From the NCBI GenBank assembly GCA_963678675.1, contig OY783195.1, positions 16,213,342 to 16,277,341 on the forward strand: 64,000 nucleotides of DNA. Direction: 5' to 3'. The notes beneath the pieces were generated by a model. The model was given only the letters and a program-made list of their open reading frames with translations. It ran no database searches and was not told where the DNA came from. The translations under genes were made by a program, and so were the position numbers. This document shows, piece after piece, positions 43,193 through 54,282 of the stretch. This DNA is from Xiphydria camelus (lineage: Eukaryota > Arthropoda > Insecta > Hymenoptera > Xiphydriidae). Within the stretch, counting starts at the first letter, position 1; each line of letters begins with the position of its first letter.

Positions 43193-44507
43193 TAGAGATC
43201 GGCGATGTCGCAGAAGAGTAATTTTTACGTAGTATCGGCATTAAACCAACGTACCTGCTCTAGTAGGGATTAGTAACGGGAAACTGCATCAGTTATATAA
43301 TTGTTATATAATGTATTATATTACATTTTACATAACTGAGTGGGAAATAATAAGTTATTTTTGGTTACATTACTACAATGTAATAGCAATATAACAGTGT
43401 TTAATTGGTGCTAAGTGCGAGAAAGAAAAACCGAACTCAAGTGACAGTTAACCTGAATACTGAACGAAATAAGGAATCTCATTTCTTGATTTTAATTATG
43501 AATAAAGATATTTTGTGTTATTTTGGATAAGTAAGGTTGGGCAAAAACATTTTTGGGCAAGTGCAGTATTTTCAATTTTTATTCAAGTTTCGTAGCGAAT
43601 GGTGCTGCCATCTATAACGATTGTCTATAACTAATCCGCCCAACATAACTCAACCACTACCGGCCACCTGTATCTTCCGTTGTGTGAGTGACACGTTCCT
43701 GAATTTTAATGCGCATTTAGAATTTAAAAAGTTTATAGCTCCTCTATTTTTTTGGACCAGTTTTGTTTTAATTTTATTTGAAAGTAAACACTTCATTGAG
43801 ATGATTGCTCTTGCTCCGTTTATAGATCGGCACATTTAAGCTAAAATATTGACGAGAACGCATTTACCCCGAAATCGTGGGGCAAGTGCGTACTTGGCAC
43901 CAAAAAATAAAAAATTACAATATTTTTAGACTCCCTAATTTTTTCAAATTTTATTAATATTGGTCTATAAAGCATACCATAACGTCTTAACTCTCATAAA
44001 CGGGCAATTCTATGACAATAATACCAAACACTTAATGAATTTACAAATTCACCTAGGTATTCATTTTTTGGTATGCTCTTATCCCACCTTACTTTATCTA
44101 TTGGTATTATGTAAAAATAGTTCTCTTTGGCAAAGATTTCAACGTTCTAAAATTATAGCAATTGTTACATTGTAGGAATGAGTTACTCGCACAAAGAAAT
44201 TATTAAGTATTGTAAAACGCCTTTATTGGAAAAGTGGCATTAAAATTATTTTATATAAATTAGGGTTTTACATTTTTTATAATAACTGCACTCTAAAGAA
44301 CACTAAACCTATAAGCGAAGACTATTTCACATCACCTCTAAGATTATATACCTAGAGGTGAGGTGAAAATAATTTTACTTCCTGCTTTATACGTCTTATC
44401 TACACTTTTATTTCACCTCAATTTTATTTCCCGTTCATCTCCACTGTAAGCCGGTACTGAGGTAAGAATGAAGCAGAGGTGAGGTGATATTAGAATAATT
44501 TTTGTCA
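43193..44507. other. 1.3 kb without a recognised gene
   Basis: AT-rich. About 44320-44480 contains an imperfect inverted AGGTGAGGTG repeat. Short frames at 43.6 and 44.0 kb show no domain. Confidence 0.4.
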
Positions 44508-45194
44508 TACAGGGTGTAAAAAAAAGTCCCGGGACGGCCGAATACTTTGAAAAATATGCATCGCATAGAAAAACAAAAAACATGATTTCAATATTTTTAA
44601 AAGTTCTATCCAGTCATACCAAACTCGACCCCCCCCCCTCCCCTCACCCCGTTGGGGGCGGGCGGTAACTTCAAAATTGTAAATGGAAACCCCCAATTTT
44701 TATTGCAGATTCCGGTTTTACGTTAAAAAATAAGAAACTTTAGTCTGAAATATTTTTTTTTGTATCAGGGCTAGATGGCGCTCCAATCGATGGGGGAAAC
44801 ATAAAATACGAAATCCTAAAAATTGATGGAAAAAACTTCAAAACGAAAAACAAAAAATCACGGTTTCAATATTTTTAAAAGTTCTATCCAGTCATACTGA
44901 ACTCGACCCCTCTCTCCTCGTCCCCTCGTCCCGTTAGGGGGCGAGGGGTAACTTAAAAATTTTTAATGGAAACCCCCAATTTTTATTGCAAATTCGGATT
45001 TTACGTTAAGAAATAAGAAACTTTTGTCTGAAATATTTTTTGTATCAGTGGTAGATGGCGCTCCAATCGATGGAGACACAAACCACAGACCCATCAATAA
45101 TCTCGGTCGAGATTATCGAATTAATAAAACCGTCCGACCGACCCTCCAACCGAGAGTATCTATACAAGAATTGGAACGCCTTCGCGTTCAATGA

Positions 45195-45708
45195 GGTTGG
45201 CTGGGCAAAACTGAAGCAGATGGCGCCACCGAGCCAAACACCCGCGGGCAAATTTAAACGGTTATAATACATTATTAATGCTGCACTAATGTGACTGGTA
45301 AAAAAATTGGTAAAAATGAATTACGGTGATTTAAAAGTGAAGCAGTTGAAGGAATTATTAGTCGGTCTTAACGCCAAAACTGATGGAAGAAAACAAGATT
45401 TGATTGAAAGGTATTTTGATAATATCTGAATTCCATGCCTACTATGAAGTAGGCTGCCATATTGATATATCGATACCATCGATACCTTACTTCGAAAATT
45501 TTGTAAGTGCAATTTTTGAAAAAAATGCCATTTATAGCTTACTGTTTTCAGATTTTAAACCTTAACATAGTAAGTTATAAATGGCATTTTTGTCAAAAAT
45601 TGCACTTCGAGGTTTTCAAAGCAAGGTGTCGATATTTCAAATCAGGCGGTCAAAAAGGGTGTTTAGCTCGGTGGCGCCGAAGTTTACTTCCTCGACCACC
45701 AGCCAATC
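45195..45708. mobile_element. SAP-exon miniature element N3
   Basis: Inverted orientation relative to N1 and N2. Tips GGTTGGCTGGGC / GGTGGTCGAGGAAG mirrored. 514 bp. Confidence 0.78.
45316..45429 (+). CDS. SAP-domain exon in miniature element N3
   Basis: 37 residues starting MNYGDLKVKQLKELLVGLNA, then KTDGRKQDLIERYFDNI. It is a complete SAP motif with conserved leucines and the K-T-x-G-R-K turn. It differs from the N1 copy at several sites but keeps the SAP pattern. A possible donor AAAG|GTATTT lies at the ERY codons. Confidence 0.55.
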   Translation: MNYGDLKVKQLKELLVGLNAKTDGRKQDLIERYFDNI

Positions 45709-45726
45709 TAATAGTCAATAGTCAAT

Positions 45727-46119
45727 ACGAGATTTTGTGGCATTTCGTACTTTCGCCACTGGTCTGCTGGCGTCGCCACCGTCCGGCCTTCATACTCACG
45801 TACACTTCCCTTTGTCGCGACGACCCGCGACCAGTCGGTATTCATACAAAGCCCAGCCGACGGTAAATTTCAAGGTCCCTGTAACTGTGCGGTTCTGCTC
45901 GGGTCAGGACATCATGTACGTGTGTACAAAGGCTCGCACACTGGAACGCGCTGTCCGTACAAGGCTTTAAAGAATGCTCGGTACTGCTTCGTACACCAAT
46001 ACAGTGAATGTGTAGTAGGCATGTTCGTTCATCTCGGCGTAAAGCGAGCAGCGAGAACCCGTGTATCTTTATGTCTGCCCCCTCCACCCCTCAATTTTTA
46101 CATCGAATTTTCTCAATAA
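45727..46119 (+). CDS. Open frame with a C...C...C...H zinc-finger-like segment
   Basis: Open for about 130 codons without a good ATG. It contains GPCNCAVLLG and, about 20 residues later, GTRCPYKALKNARYCFVH. The RC(x8)C(x3)H ending resembles the C3Hc3H fingers of KANSL2/INO80D-type proteins, but the match is short and may be chance. The 3' part (after about 46020) runs into the R1 repeat. It may be an exon fragment or non-coding. Confidence 0.25.
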   Translation, partial: TRFCGISYFRHWSAGVATVRPSYSRTLPFVATTRDQSVFIQSPADGKFQGPCNCAVLLGSGHHVRVYKGSHTGTRCPYKALKNARYCFVHQYSECVVGMFVHLGVKRAARTRVSLCLPPPPLNFYIEFSQ

Positions 46120-46225
46120 ATATATGTATGGTTATAACCAAAATTATGCTTAGTTACACCATATAAATTGATTATTCTCTAATGATAGATTGATAAAGAC
46201 CAGAATAAATTTTTCATTTATACCG
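46020..46225 (-). repeat. R1 fragment, copy 3
   Basis: Matches the 3020-3200 part of R1 in inverted orientation; ends abruptly on both sides. Confidence 0.65.
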
Positions 46226-46257
46226 GCAGAGATCGAGTTGGCTTACAGCCCGTAAAC

Positions 46258-46386
46258 ACTGTGCAGTTTATTCACTGTTTCGATAATTTTAACAAATCGG
46301 TGCAAATCGAATGCTATGTTATGCACATAATATCCGGCTTGCACCGATTCGTTAAAATTACTGAAACTGTGAATAAACCGCACAGT
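46258..46386. repeat. 129-bp hairpin
   Basis: Arms of about 50 bp (ACTGTGCAGTTTATTCACTG and its near-inverse), separated by about 30 bp. Probably a miniature element; target duplication not evident. Confidence 0.6.
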
Positions 46387-46719
46387 TTGTTTATTTACGA
46401 TTTTTATGACTTCTTTCACGAACGAATTGTTCTGAGGAAAATGTAAATATTATCGAAACATTAATTATAAAATCATTACACGTTGATGATTTTATTTATC
46501 ATTCATAATTTTTAAATCAGTCATCTAGGCTGAAAACATTTTTACCGATTTTCCGTTTATCATTGAGTGCGCTATAGTTGCGAAATTCGATGTTCAATTG
46601 TTTTCAAACTGTTAACACGCGATACGTCGGCTGACAACAATGAATATGTAGTGACGCGCTACGCCGTTCTTTTCTCCGCCTTGTCGGAAACTACGCAATA
46701 AAGCGATCAGGGACCCCTT

Positions 46720-46867
46720 TCTCTAACTCACTCGCAAAGTTGCGTATACGCATCTTAGCCAATAGACCAATCAGCATCAAGTATTCCGTTGTGGTGGGGG
46801 TCCTGATTGGTCTACTCGCTAAGAAACGTATACGTTTCTCTTGCGAGTGAGTTAGAGAAAGGGGCCC
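46720..46867. mobile_element. GGGACCCCTTTCTC hairpin family, copy 1
   Basis: Ends GGGACCCCTTTCTC / GAGAAAGGGGCCCC. The middle carries GACCAATCAG and its inverse. Other copies: 48727-48870 and a partial at 59809-59981. Confidence 0.75.
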
Positions 46868-46907
46868 CAGGGGTCTCCTTACCTGAGAACCCTGCCTACG
46901 TTACAAC

Positions 46908-47127
46908 TAAGGGCCTTTGCACACGACGTTTTTTAAACTAGCTGACGACGCGCATTATACGCGATTAGGACGCTCAGCAAACGTAAGGCAGTCGGCAAGT
47001 TGTGACTTTTACACACGATCCTTGCTAATACAACCTGCTAATATGCGCTGATGACGCGCAGCGAACGAGCTCATCAAAAAGGCGCATCGTCAGCTAGTTT
47101 AAAAAACGTCGTGTGCAAAGGCCCTTA
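46908..47127. mobile_element. 220-bp miniature element, TAAGGGCCTTTGCACACG ends
   Basis: The terminal 40 bp are inverted copies through GTTTTTTAAACTAGCTGACG. The interior is rich in GCGC. The ends resemble hAT/Harbinger miniature elements; duplication is not resolved. Confidence 0.7.
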
Positions 47128-47490
47128 CGGTTGCCAGCTTTATCGCAGCGTTCCGTACCCCGAGGTACATATGTCGGTACCTCGTCGAACCTTCGTCTCA
47201 CGATGTACGGAATTTCGCCCGAAAGGCAGTCGGTCTTGAGTTTCAGATGCGTACAGTTGCGTATTTTTTTCCAACCAACTAAAGTAAGTAAATAACAAAC
47301 CATACAATAAATGTATAATATTAATAAGCTTCATATCACGCTTCAGTTCAATACACAACTGAACTCGGCAATAATAATAACTGACCACATTCTATCATTT
47401 AAAAAAATGTTTCATATTTATCTGACAAAAGAGCACGAAAGAAAATTAACGAAAAAAGAAATGAAATCCCCCCCCCCCTCCTCCTCCTCC
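47128..47490. other. Spacer, no gene recognised
   Basis: Overlapping short frames only. It contains a palindrome-like GAGGTACATATGTCGGTACCTC near 47162. Confidence 0.35.
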
Positions 47491-48003
47491 ACCCCCTTCA
47501 AAACATCGACGATGTATGATAGCACGAATTAATAAAATAGCTCCCTTTCCAAAGTAATCATGTAACAACTTACGAATCACCAAAGATAATGAAAAAATTA
47601 TGATAACAAAGTAATGAAATCATTACCGCCAAATTAATGAAAGCAAGTGTGTTGTCAAGGTATGTTGCGTTAATGAGAGAAATAGTACATAATTCCATAC
47701 AATGGTAAACTTTGCTACAGAGACTAAAAATAATATAGAGGAAAAAAAAACCAAGTTCCACTGAAACTGAGAATATATTCACAGCTAACCATTGTATGGA
47801 ATGATGTACTATTTTTCTCATTAACGCAACATACCTTGACAACACACTTGCTTTCATTAATTTGGCGGTAATGATTTCATTACTTTTTTATTATAATTTT
47901 TTCATTATCTTTGGTGATTCGTAAGTTGTTACATGATTACTTTGGAAAGGGAGCTATTTTATTAATTCGTGCTATCATACATCGTCGATGTTTTGAAGGG
48001 GGT
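47491..48003. repeat. 513-bp palindrome, ~215-bp arms
   Basis: Arms 47491-47708 and 47788-48003 are inverted with few differences, tips ACCCCCTTCAAAACATCG / inverse. A loop of about 80 bp. Frames in the arms are by-products. Confidence 0.8.
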
Positions 48004-48560
48004 TATCCATCACTCCACTAAACTTCGAGTTGATCTGCAAAACTGGAATCGAGCTACCGCGCAAAATTCGATCCCTTTCCCCTAACACACTGCCGAATAC
48101 GAATTCTGAGATTCTCTGTTCACGGCGGACTGTGCATTCACACAAGTACCATGGATACCCAAAGTTTGTGTCCCCATCGATTGAAGCGCCATCTACTCCT
48201 GATACAAAAAAATATTTCAGACAAAAGTTTCTTACTTTTTAACGTAAAATCCGAATCTGCAATAAAAATTGGGAGTTTCCATTAAAAATGTTGAAGTCCT
48301 CCCCACCCCCCGCGGGGGAGAGGGGAAGGGGGTCGAATTTAGTATGACTGGATAGAACTTTTAAAAACATTGAACCCGTGTTTTTGTTTTTCCGCTATAG
48401 GACGCATATTTTTCAAAATATTCGGCCGTCCCGGGACTTTTTTTACACCCTGTATATTCTCGTTTACACTGAGAAAATTTTCACTTCACGCTACCTTACT
48501 TTCAACTTTGGTGTAAATGTAGTCTATGAGTGGCATACAGCACTCGTGCAAAAGGTTTAA

Positions 48561-49162
48561 CCCTCACCGGTTCAAAACTTTTGTGTACCATATCGGTTCC
48601 ATTTGTATACGCTCGTATACATTGTAAAAAACTGATACAAATTGTATATAGAATGAAAATACTGTTTTTTTGTTTTGTTTGTTCCGATCCAGAATATTCT
48701 CCCGTGCTCCCCCGCATTTTGTGTCAGGGGCCCCTTTCTCGAGTTACTCGCAAGAGAAACGTATACGCGTCTTAGCGAATAGACCAATCCGTAATCCCAC
48801 TTGATCCTGATTGGTCTATTGGCTAAGATGCATATGCGTGACTTTGCGAGTGGCTCGAAAAAGGGGTCCCAATCACTATCGCGTGTAAAGGGCCCCAATA
48901 CATGACAAGGAATAATAGTACACAGAAAAAACATAGGTTTTCTAGGCTTGTATATGTGCGTATACAATAACAACCGATTAGGGATTTTCTCCATTGCGGC
49001 TACTTTGAGCACTAGCGCCATCTAATGAATATGGTGTTTTAGTAATCTCCGCAAATAAAGCTATTTTTAAAATTTCCATACAAATCGGTTAACTTTTTCC
49101 ATAGCTTTGGTTAAAGAATGAAATAGATTTGTATACGCGCGTATACAAAGGACCGGTGAGGG
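48561..49162. mobile_element. TTAA-flanked piggyBac-type miniature element
   Basis: TTAA at 48557-48560 and 49163-49166. Tips CCCTCACCGGT / ACCGGTGAGGG. TTTGTATACGC...GCGTATACAAA subterminal motifs. Interrupted by the GGGGCCCC hairpin at 48727-48870. Confidence 0.82.
48727..48870. mobile_element. GGGACCCCTTTCTC hairpin family, copy 2
   Basis: Nested in the TTAA element above. Ends GGGGCCCCTTTCTC / GAAAAAGGGGTCCC with internal GACCAATCC / CTGATTGGTC. Confidence 0.75.
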
Positions 49163-49166
49163 TTAA

Positions 49167-49920
49167 AACTAAAAATATCAGAAAAACAGTCTGCTGCACA
49201 ACATTCACGCCCTGAGTAATAATGCTGTGTAATAACAAGACATCGTAGTGAAATATATTGGAATCAACATTGCAGTTGCAGCACAGCACAGCTCGGAAAA
49301 TATCTCGCATTCTCCGTAAGTACACAATACCTATATCTAATCTAACTGAAAGTTTTGTTGCTTGTCAAATCGATTCCAAATATTCTCAGTCATGATAGTT
49401 ATCGACTCCAATTTTAATAATAAATTAATACATTTTTAGTCATAATACTATATGAAAACCTATTCCTGACCTCAAAAAGATCATCATTCTGAATGGTTTC
49501 CAAATTATTTTGCTGCAAGGAAATCATTACAAGTTAACTGAGGCCTTTTCGCAAACTTTTTTTAATACTACCGGTCTCAATAATGTTGACAGAGGGTCCT
49601 TAAGGCCCCAAAGGAGCTGGCCGCCATACTGAATATCAATTTGGCTTTTTGGGCACAGATAATATAGAAATGATGAGACCTACGATGAAAATAATATTAT
49701 TTTGATGTCGCAGACGTTGAAAATATAGTTATATCGAAAACTGAGTTTAGGGGGGGAAAAGTTTAAATATAAAAAAGTATTCATGGTACGACCTGGCTTC
49801 GATCTGTCAATCCCTGCATTCGGTTGCTATATGGGGTCCACCACTGGATTTGCAACAAAGTAAATATAACGTCTACGATTTGTAAAACTACAGACAATGA
49901 GCGTCACCATTGATTTGATC
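49167..49920. other. No gene recognised
   Basis: Mostly unique AT-rich sequence. 49840-49920 is a fragment of the repeat also at 25035 and 29940. Confidence 0.4.
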
Positions 49921-51058
49921 GCCCCACATCCATTCAACATCTTCTTTTCATAATTTTCTCAGAGGTGCGTTGACAACTGACATATATTGGGAATATATCT
50001 AGCCAGATAATTCACCATACCCAGAAACCGTCTCAATTCTTCTTTATTCTGTGGGTCGTCCATGTTGATTATAGCCCTCACTTTGTTTGGGTCTAACTTT
50101 AATCCATCCTTAGAGATAATATGGCCCACATAAGGAACTTCCTCCACTCTCAGCTTCATTTTCTTCTTGTTGAATTTAACATTGTTCGCCTTTGCTCTTT
50201 GAAGTACTTTTCTCAGTATTTTATCATGTTCCTCCTCAGTCTCGGCTGCAATAATCAAATCATCAACGACGACGGATACTCCTTCGATGTCTCCAAATGG
50301 CTGAATTATTCGTTTTTGAAATACTTCTAGTGATGAACAGAACCCGAACGGCAACCTAAGGAATTTATATCTACCGAAAGGTGTGTTGAAAGTATATAAA
50401 TATGTGCTCTTCTCATCCAATTTCATCTGCCAGAATTCATCACGCATGTCCAAGACTGAAAAAACTTTCTTGCCATTCATATTGACAGCTAACCGTGTCT
50501 TCAGCCGTGTACATCTTGAAATGTTCTCTCATAACATACCTACTCGTTCAAATCATGAGGGTCCACACAGAGGCGCAGAGACTTATCCTTTTTCTCGACG
50601 AAGACAAGGCTGTTTACCCACTTAGTCGGATGATCTACTTTGACAATTACACCTTACTTCTCCAACTCTTCTAATGTACTCCTCAACCTCGGCTGTAGTG
50701 CAAACGGTACTTTCCTGAGAGCATGTACACCCGTGCTCACGGATTCTGTCGCTGGTGACTTTTTTTAAATGTTATTTTTAAACGTACTAACCAATGAACA
50801 GTTAATTCTCATACCATCATTAGCTACGGTGGCATCTACTCTCGTTAATGAGGATTGATTAATCATTGCTTAATATGTTTAAAAATAACACTTAAAAAAA
50901 GTCACCAGCGACAGAATCCGTGAGCACGGATGTACTACTGGTGTTGCACGAAGCATCAACTTTATACTGTACTCAAAAGGCAACGTCCCCAGTCCAGTGA
51001 AAACATCAGCAAACTCAGTTTCTACCAATTCTCTGAGCTTACCTATACTTGTGAGGTT
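49921..51058 (-). pseudogene. Ty3/gypsy reverse transcriptase region, decayed and interrupted
   Basis: Minus strand, in order: RELVETEFADVFTGLGTLPF (about 51040-50980), then after the palindrome HALRKVPFALQPRLRSTLEE (about 50720), VNSLVFVEKKDKSLRLCVDP, FSVLDMRDEFWQMKLD, FGRYKFLRLPFG, VVVDDLIIAAE (catalytic Asp pair) and YVGHIISKDGLKLDPNKV. This is the retroviral-type RT of gypsy elements. It has stops around 50640 and 50550, a frameshift near 49980 and the 203-bp insertion at 50729-50931. RNase H and integrase are not present. Confidence 0.85.
50729..50931. mobile_element. GTAC-family palindrome, copy K
   Basis: Flanked by GTAC (50725-50728 and 50932-50935). Removing it and one GTAC rejoins the gypsy reading frame (…TPV/VHAL…), which proves both insertion and the 4-bp duplication. 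Tips ACCCGTGCTCACGG / inverse of ATCCGTGCTCACGG. Confidence 0.93.
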
Positions 51059-51206
51059 ATAGTAATGATAAATTGAAACGACTTATGTTTGATGTTGTAG
51101 TATTATGCCTCGTCGCTCGTTATTCCGTGGTAACTGCCTTGAAGATGCTTTTCATGCAGGTAGAGCAGTTTAAAATGGATGCGACACCTTTTTTCCCAAT
51201 TATACA

Positions 51207-51290
51207 TTGAAATTCGCCGACCACGTTGCCACCGTTGAAATTCGCCGACCACGTTGCGGGCGTTGAAAATCGCTGACCACGTTGCGATCT
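51207..51290 (+). repeat. 28-bp minisatellite, three units
   Basis: Units begin TTGAAATTCGCCGACCACGT and recur every 28 bp. Overlapping frames reflect the repeat. Confidence 0.8.
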
Positions 51291-51499
51291 TGAATTTTTG
51301 CACTTACTTTGCTCTCTCACGACTTACTTTTTGTTTACTCGTGTGAACCTTTTTAGTTATTACGTTCAATAAATGAGTTTCGGCACCAGATGTTTGGGAA
51401 GGTTATGTCCGGACAACGCTGAAACTACGACTGACTCTATTGAATATGGCTAGCGCGAGGCGAGAGCCCACACATATATAAACGACCACATATCAAGAG

Positions 51500-52209
51500 A
51501 CACGGCAGTGTCTCGCGGCATGTTCGTTCAAGTAGTTCCGCGCTCAGACACGACAGCGCTGATGTCGCGAGCGCACCCGTGTCTCTTTACACCACAAATG
51601 TCTGCCCCCTGCACCCCTCAATTTTTACATCGAATTTTCTCAATAAATATACGGTTATAACCAAAACTATGCTTAGTTACGCCATATAAATCGACTATTC
51701 TCTATCGATAGAGACCAGAGTAAATGTTGTAAGTTACATATTAACAGAGATTTTTCCTTAGCAACGCGAAGCCACGCCCCTTGCGCCTAAAAGTCGAGAA
51801 TCCGATTTCTCGGGCGATATATATATGTCAAAATCTCACAAAAATTCCGCCTGTCTTCGGCGATATTCGGTCATGGTCGGAAATGTGTACACAGATGCGG
51901 CCACACGCATACGCCATCAAATGTATGTGAGAGTGTGTGAGAGAATATATTCCTTGAATGTTTAGTTGTTTTTCAAAATTAATAAAATATTTCCATTCGC
52001 GAAACGATTAACCTCGCGTTTATTTCGATCCTCGGACGCGCTTGTTAATAAAATGTAAAAATTCAGTGTAATCGGAGTTATGAATCTCAATAGTGGTGAA
52101 TGTGACAGACGCTCCGTATAGTTTAATAATCGTTTGTTTTTTTTCAATAATCGGGATAGTGAATGGATGCAGTGCTGTGTCTCTCTGGTTGCCTGTGCAT
52201 AAAGAGCAG
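51500..52209 (-). repeat. R1, copy 4, first part
   Basis: The fullest uninterrupted R1 stretch. It shows the empty sites for the 3-kb element (about 52118) and for the mariner derivative (about 51820). It continues at 55130. Confidence 0.75.
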
Positions 52210-53411
52210 GACGGCTATTCTGTAATTCCGGGGAGAGTGAGCGTACCTGGGAAGTGACCGTTCCACGGGTGAGAGCTTCCCTCGCCCAGCTCATGCCCGA
52301 CCGTTGAAACGTGTACCTAAACAGCTATTCTCTAAGTGAGGAGCGGGCGATGTTCACTGAAAAAGCAAGGAGAGTGAAGGAATCACTATTCTGTAACTGC
52401 GGAAGCGCTCCCATCGTACGAAAACGGGTGAACTTACTTCTACTGGTCAAGACCGTGAGAAGCAGCCTGCTCCCCGGGAGAACGGCGACTCTAGCCTACC
52501 TACTTCTGCGCCAGCGTGCCGCAGTTTACAGTTTGTTAATTTGCGTGTTCCAACAAACGATACACAGTGGTCCGGCGATCTAAGCAAACGCGATCATGAG
52601 TATATTAATGAGTTACATAACTGATTTGTGCGATGTAAATTTATGTCTTAGTTATAAAGATATACTGTCAAAATAAAAGACCAAAAATTAACCATACATT
52701 TATTCTACTATGATAACGTAAATGGAACATAATAAAAAAATGTATTAAACTGAAACATTCATTATTAAATGATATAAAATAATTCAAAAACATACTTATA
52801 TATAAGAACTTTTTCCAGAGGTGGTAATGGGAAAAGTAGTTGGAAAAAATAATTTAACAAAAAGCACATTTCCCTAATGCTTACAATAAAAGTCAAAAGC
52901 AGCTTAATAATTAAAAAAGATGTAGGTATTATACTGGTACCTAGTATTATTCCAAAATATGCATCCTTGAAAACGTACACTTATAAAACGTACCTGAAAC
53001 CAAGCAAATTGTTTTAAATAGAGAAAACTGATTTCGTAACAATAAGACTGCGAAACCGTAAAAATTCAATACATTAAAATAGGACAAGAATGGTGACAGT
53101 ACAAGCTATATTTTGATGCCAATAGATATTAATTTATTTCAATTATTTGCAAGTGAATCATAGTTCAACAGTACCTCACCGTGGTGTATGAATACTTTTT
53201 ACCCCACTGTATTTTTCGAGTGGGCAAGGATGTCGTTGCTCGTCCCTGGCCATAAAAGGAGTATGTTGCATCGAATGACGGTTCGATTCTTTGTACCTGG
53301 ATAAGCCAGGTATTAAGTTAATCCGACCGGCCGTCTATTAGATTCGTCTTGTCTTCCCTTTACAAAGCTGATTTATTATTCTAAGTATAGCGGTATCTAT
53401 TACAATAGGTA

Positions 53412-53645
53412 TTGTGGGAAATGGCTTCTTCCGATGCGGTCGGTAATTACCCCTTCCCGAGCATGGTGCGGGACTGCGAGCGCACGTGCAGCCTAGATTC
53501 GCCGAAAAATACCCCGTTCCGTTTCGTAGATTCCGATCCGAGAGTAGCTATAGATTTGCGAGGTATTTCTGACTGTGATACTATTAAACGGTTCGAAGCA
53601 TTGTGTCGAATTCCGTTTATCGCGAGACGGAACAGCGACCGATAG
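53412..53645 (+). CDS. Hypothetical 77-residue protein in the CAG element
   Basis: From MWEMASSDAVGNYPFPSMVR to RRNSDR, stop TAG. The stretch is more GC-rich than its surroundings. No motif recognised. It lies in the unique centre of the element where a transposase gene would be expected, so it may be an exon remnant. Confidence 0.3.
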   Translation: MWEMASSDAVGNYPFPSMVRDCERTCSLDSPKNTPFRFVDSDPRVAIDLRGISDCDTIKRFEALCRIPFIARRNSDR

Positions 53646-53847
53646 CAGAGTTAAGAGAGAATAAACTAAATGCGCTTTGAATTAGACAGGATGGTTAATA
53701 CTTGACGGTAGGTTATAAATTAACAGTTTCTCCGCTCATTATTTCTCGTTAGAATAGCAGTCCTAAATTAGTATAGAATATTCGAATTTACCACTATAAA
53801 ATAAAGTAACCCTTGAAGGTTATACGGGCTTTGGTGAACGAGTTATA

Positions 53848-54282
53848 TACAGGGTGTAACAGAGTAAGTGTTACAACGTGAAACTGTAGATTCCTTGTGA
53901 AAAAAGAAAAAGATTTTTCCTCTTACAAAAATGTTCTGCGTGCTTTCGTTTTCGATATACAGGATGTCAAAGTTTTGAAAAAAAAATCGTTTTTCTTTAA
54001 ACCTCGAACTATTTTTATCAGATTTGAGTGTTGACACCTAATAACAAGTAGTTCGTGGTTTAAATAAGGTAAAACGGGGTGAGTTGGCGAATGAAGTCGG
54101 CCCCTCGTTTCCATTTCTTTCCATAGAAACGAGGGGCCAACTCCATTCGCCAACTCACCCTGTTTTACCTTATATCGAAAACGACAGCCTGCAGAACATT
54201 TTTGTAAGAGGAAAAATCTTTTTCTTCTTTCATAAGGAATCTACAGTTTCACGTTGTAACACTTACTCTGTTACACCCTGTA
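53848..54282. mobile_element. Mariner-type miniature element, TACAGGGTGTAACAG ends
   Basis: TIRs of about 110 bp. TA at the edges. It contains a shorter hairpin at 54068-54169. Confidence 0.8.
54068..54169. mobile_element. 102-bp hairpin nested in the element above
   Basis: GGTAAAACGGGGTGAGTTGG and its near inverse, with almost no loop. TAA / TTA flanks. Third level of nesting here. Confidence 0.75.

Larger units (their letters stand above)
44508..48454. mobile_element. Composite element with TACAGGGTGTAAAAAAAGTCCC ends
   Basis: The left end (44508) and right end (48454) are inverted copies for at least 270 bp, including the GTATCA...AGATGGCGCT block at 45045 and 48180. The left terminal block is partly duplicated (44760-44960). 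Nested inside are N3, an R1 piece and several hairpins. No transposase is recognised. Confidence 0.65.

Noticed and set aside
46908..47127. Firm Harbinger assignment by TAA/TTA flanks
   Set aside because: TAA on the left and TTA on the right are complementary, not duplicated; they are better seen as part of the inverted tips.
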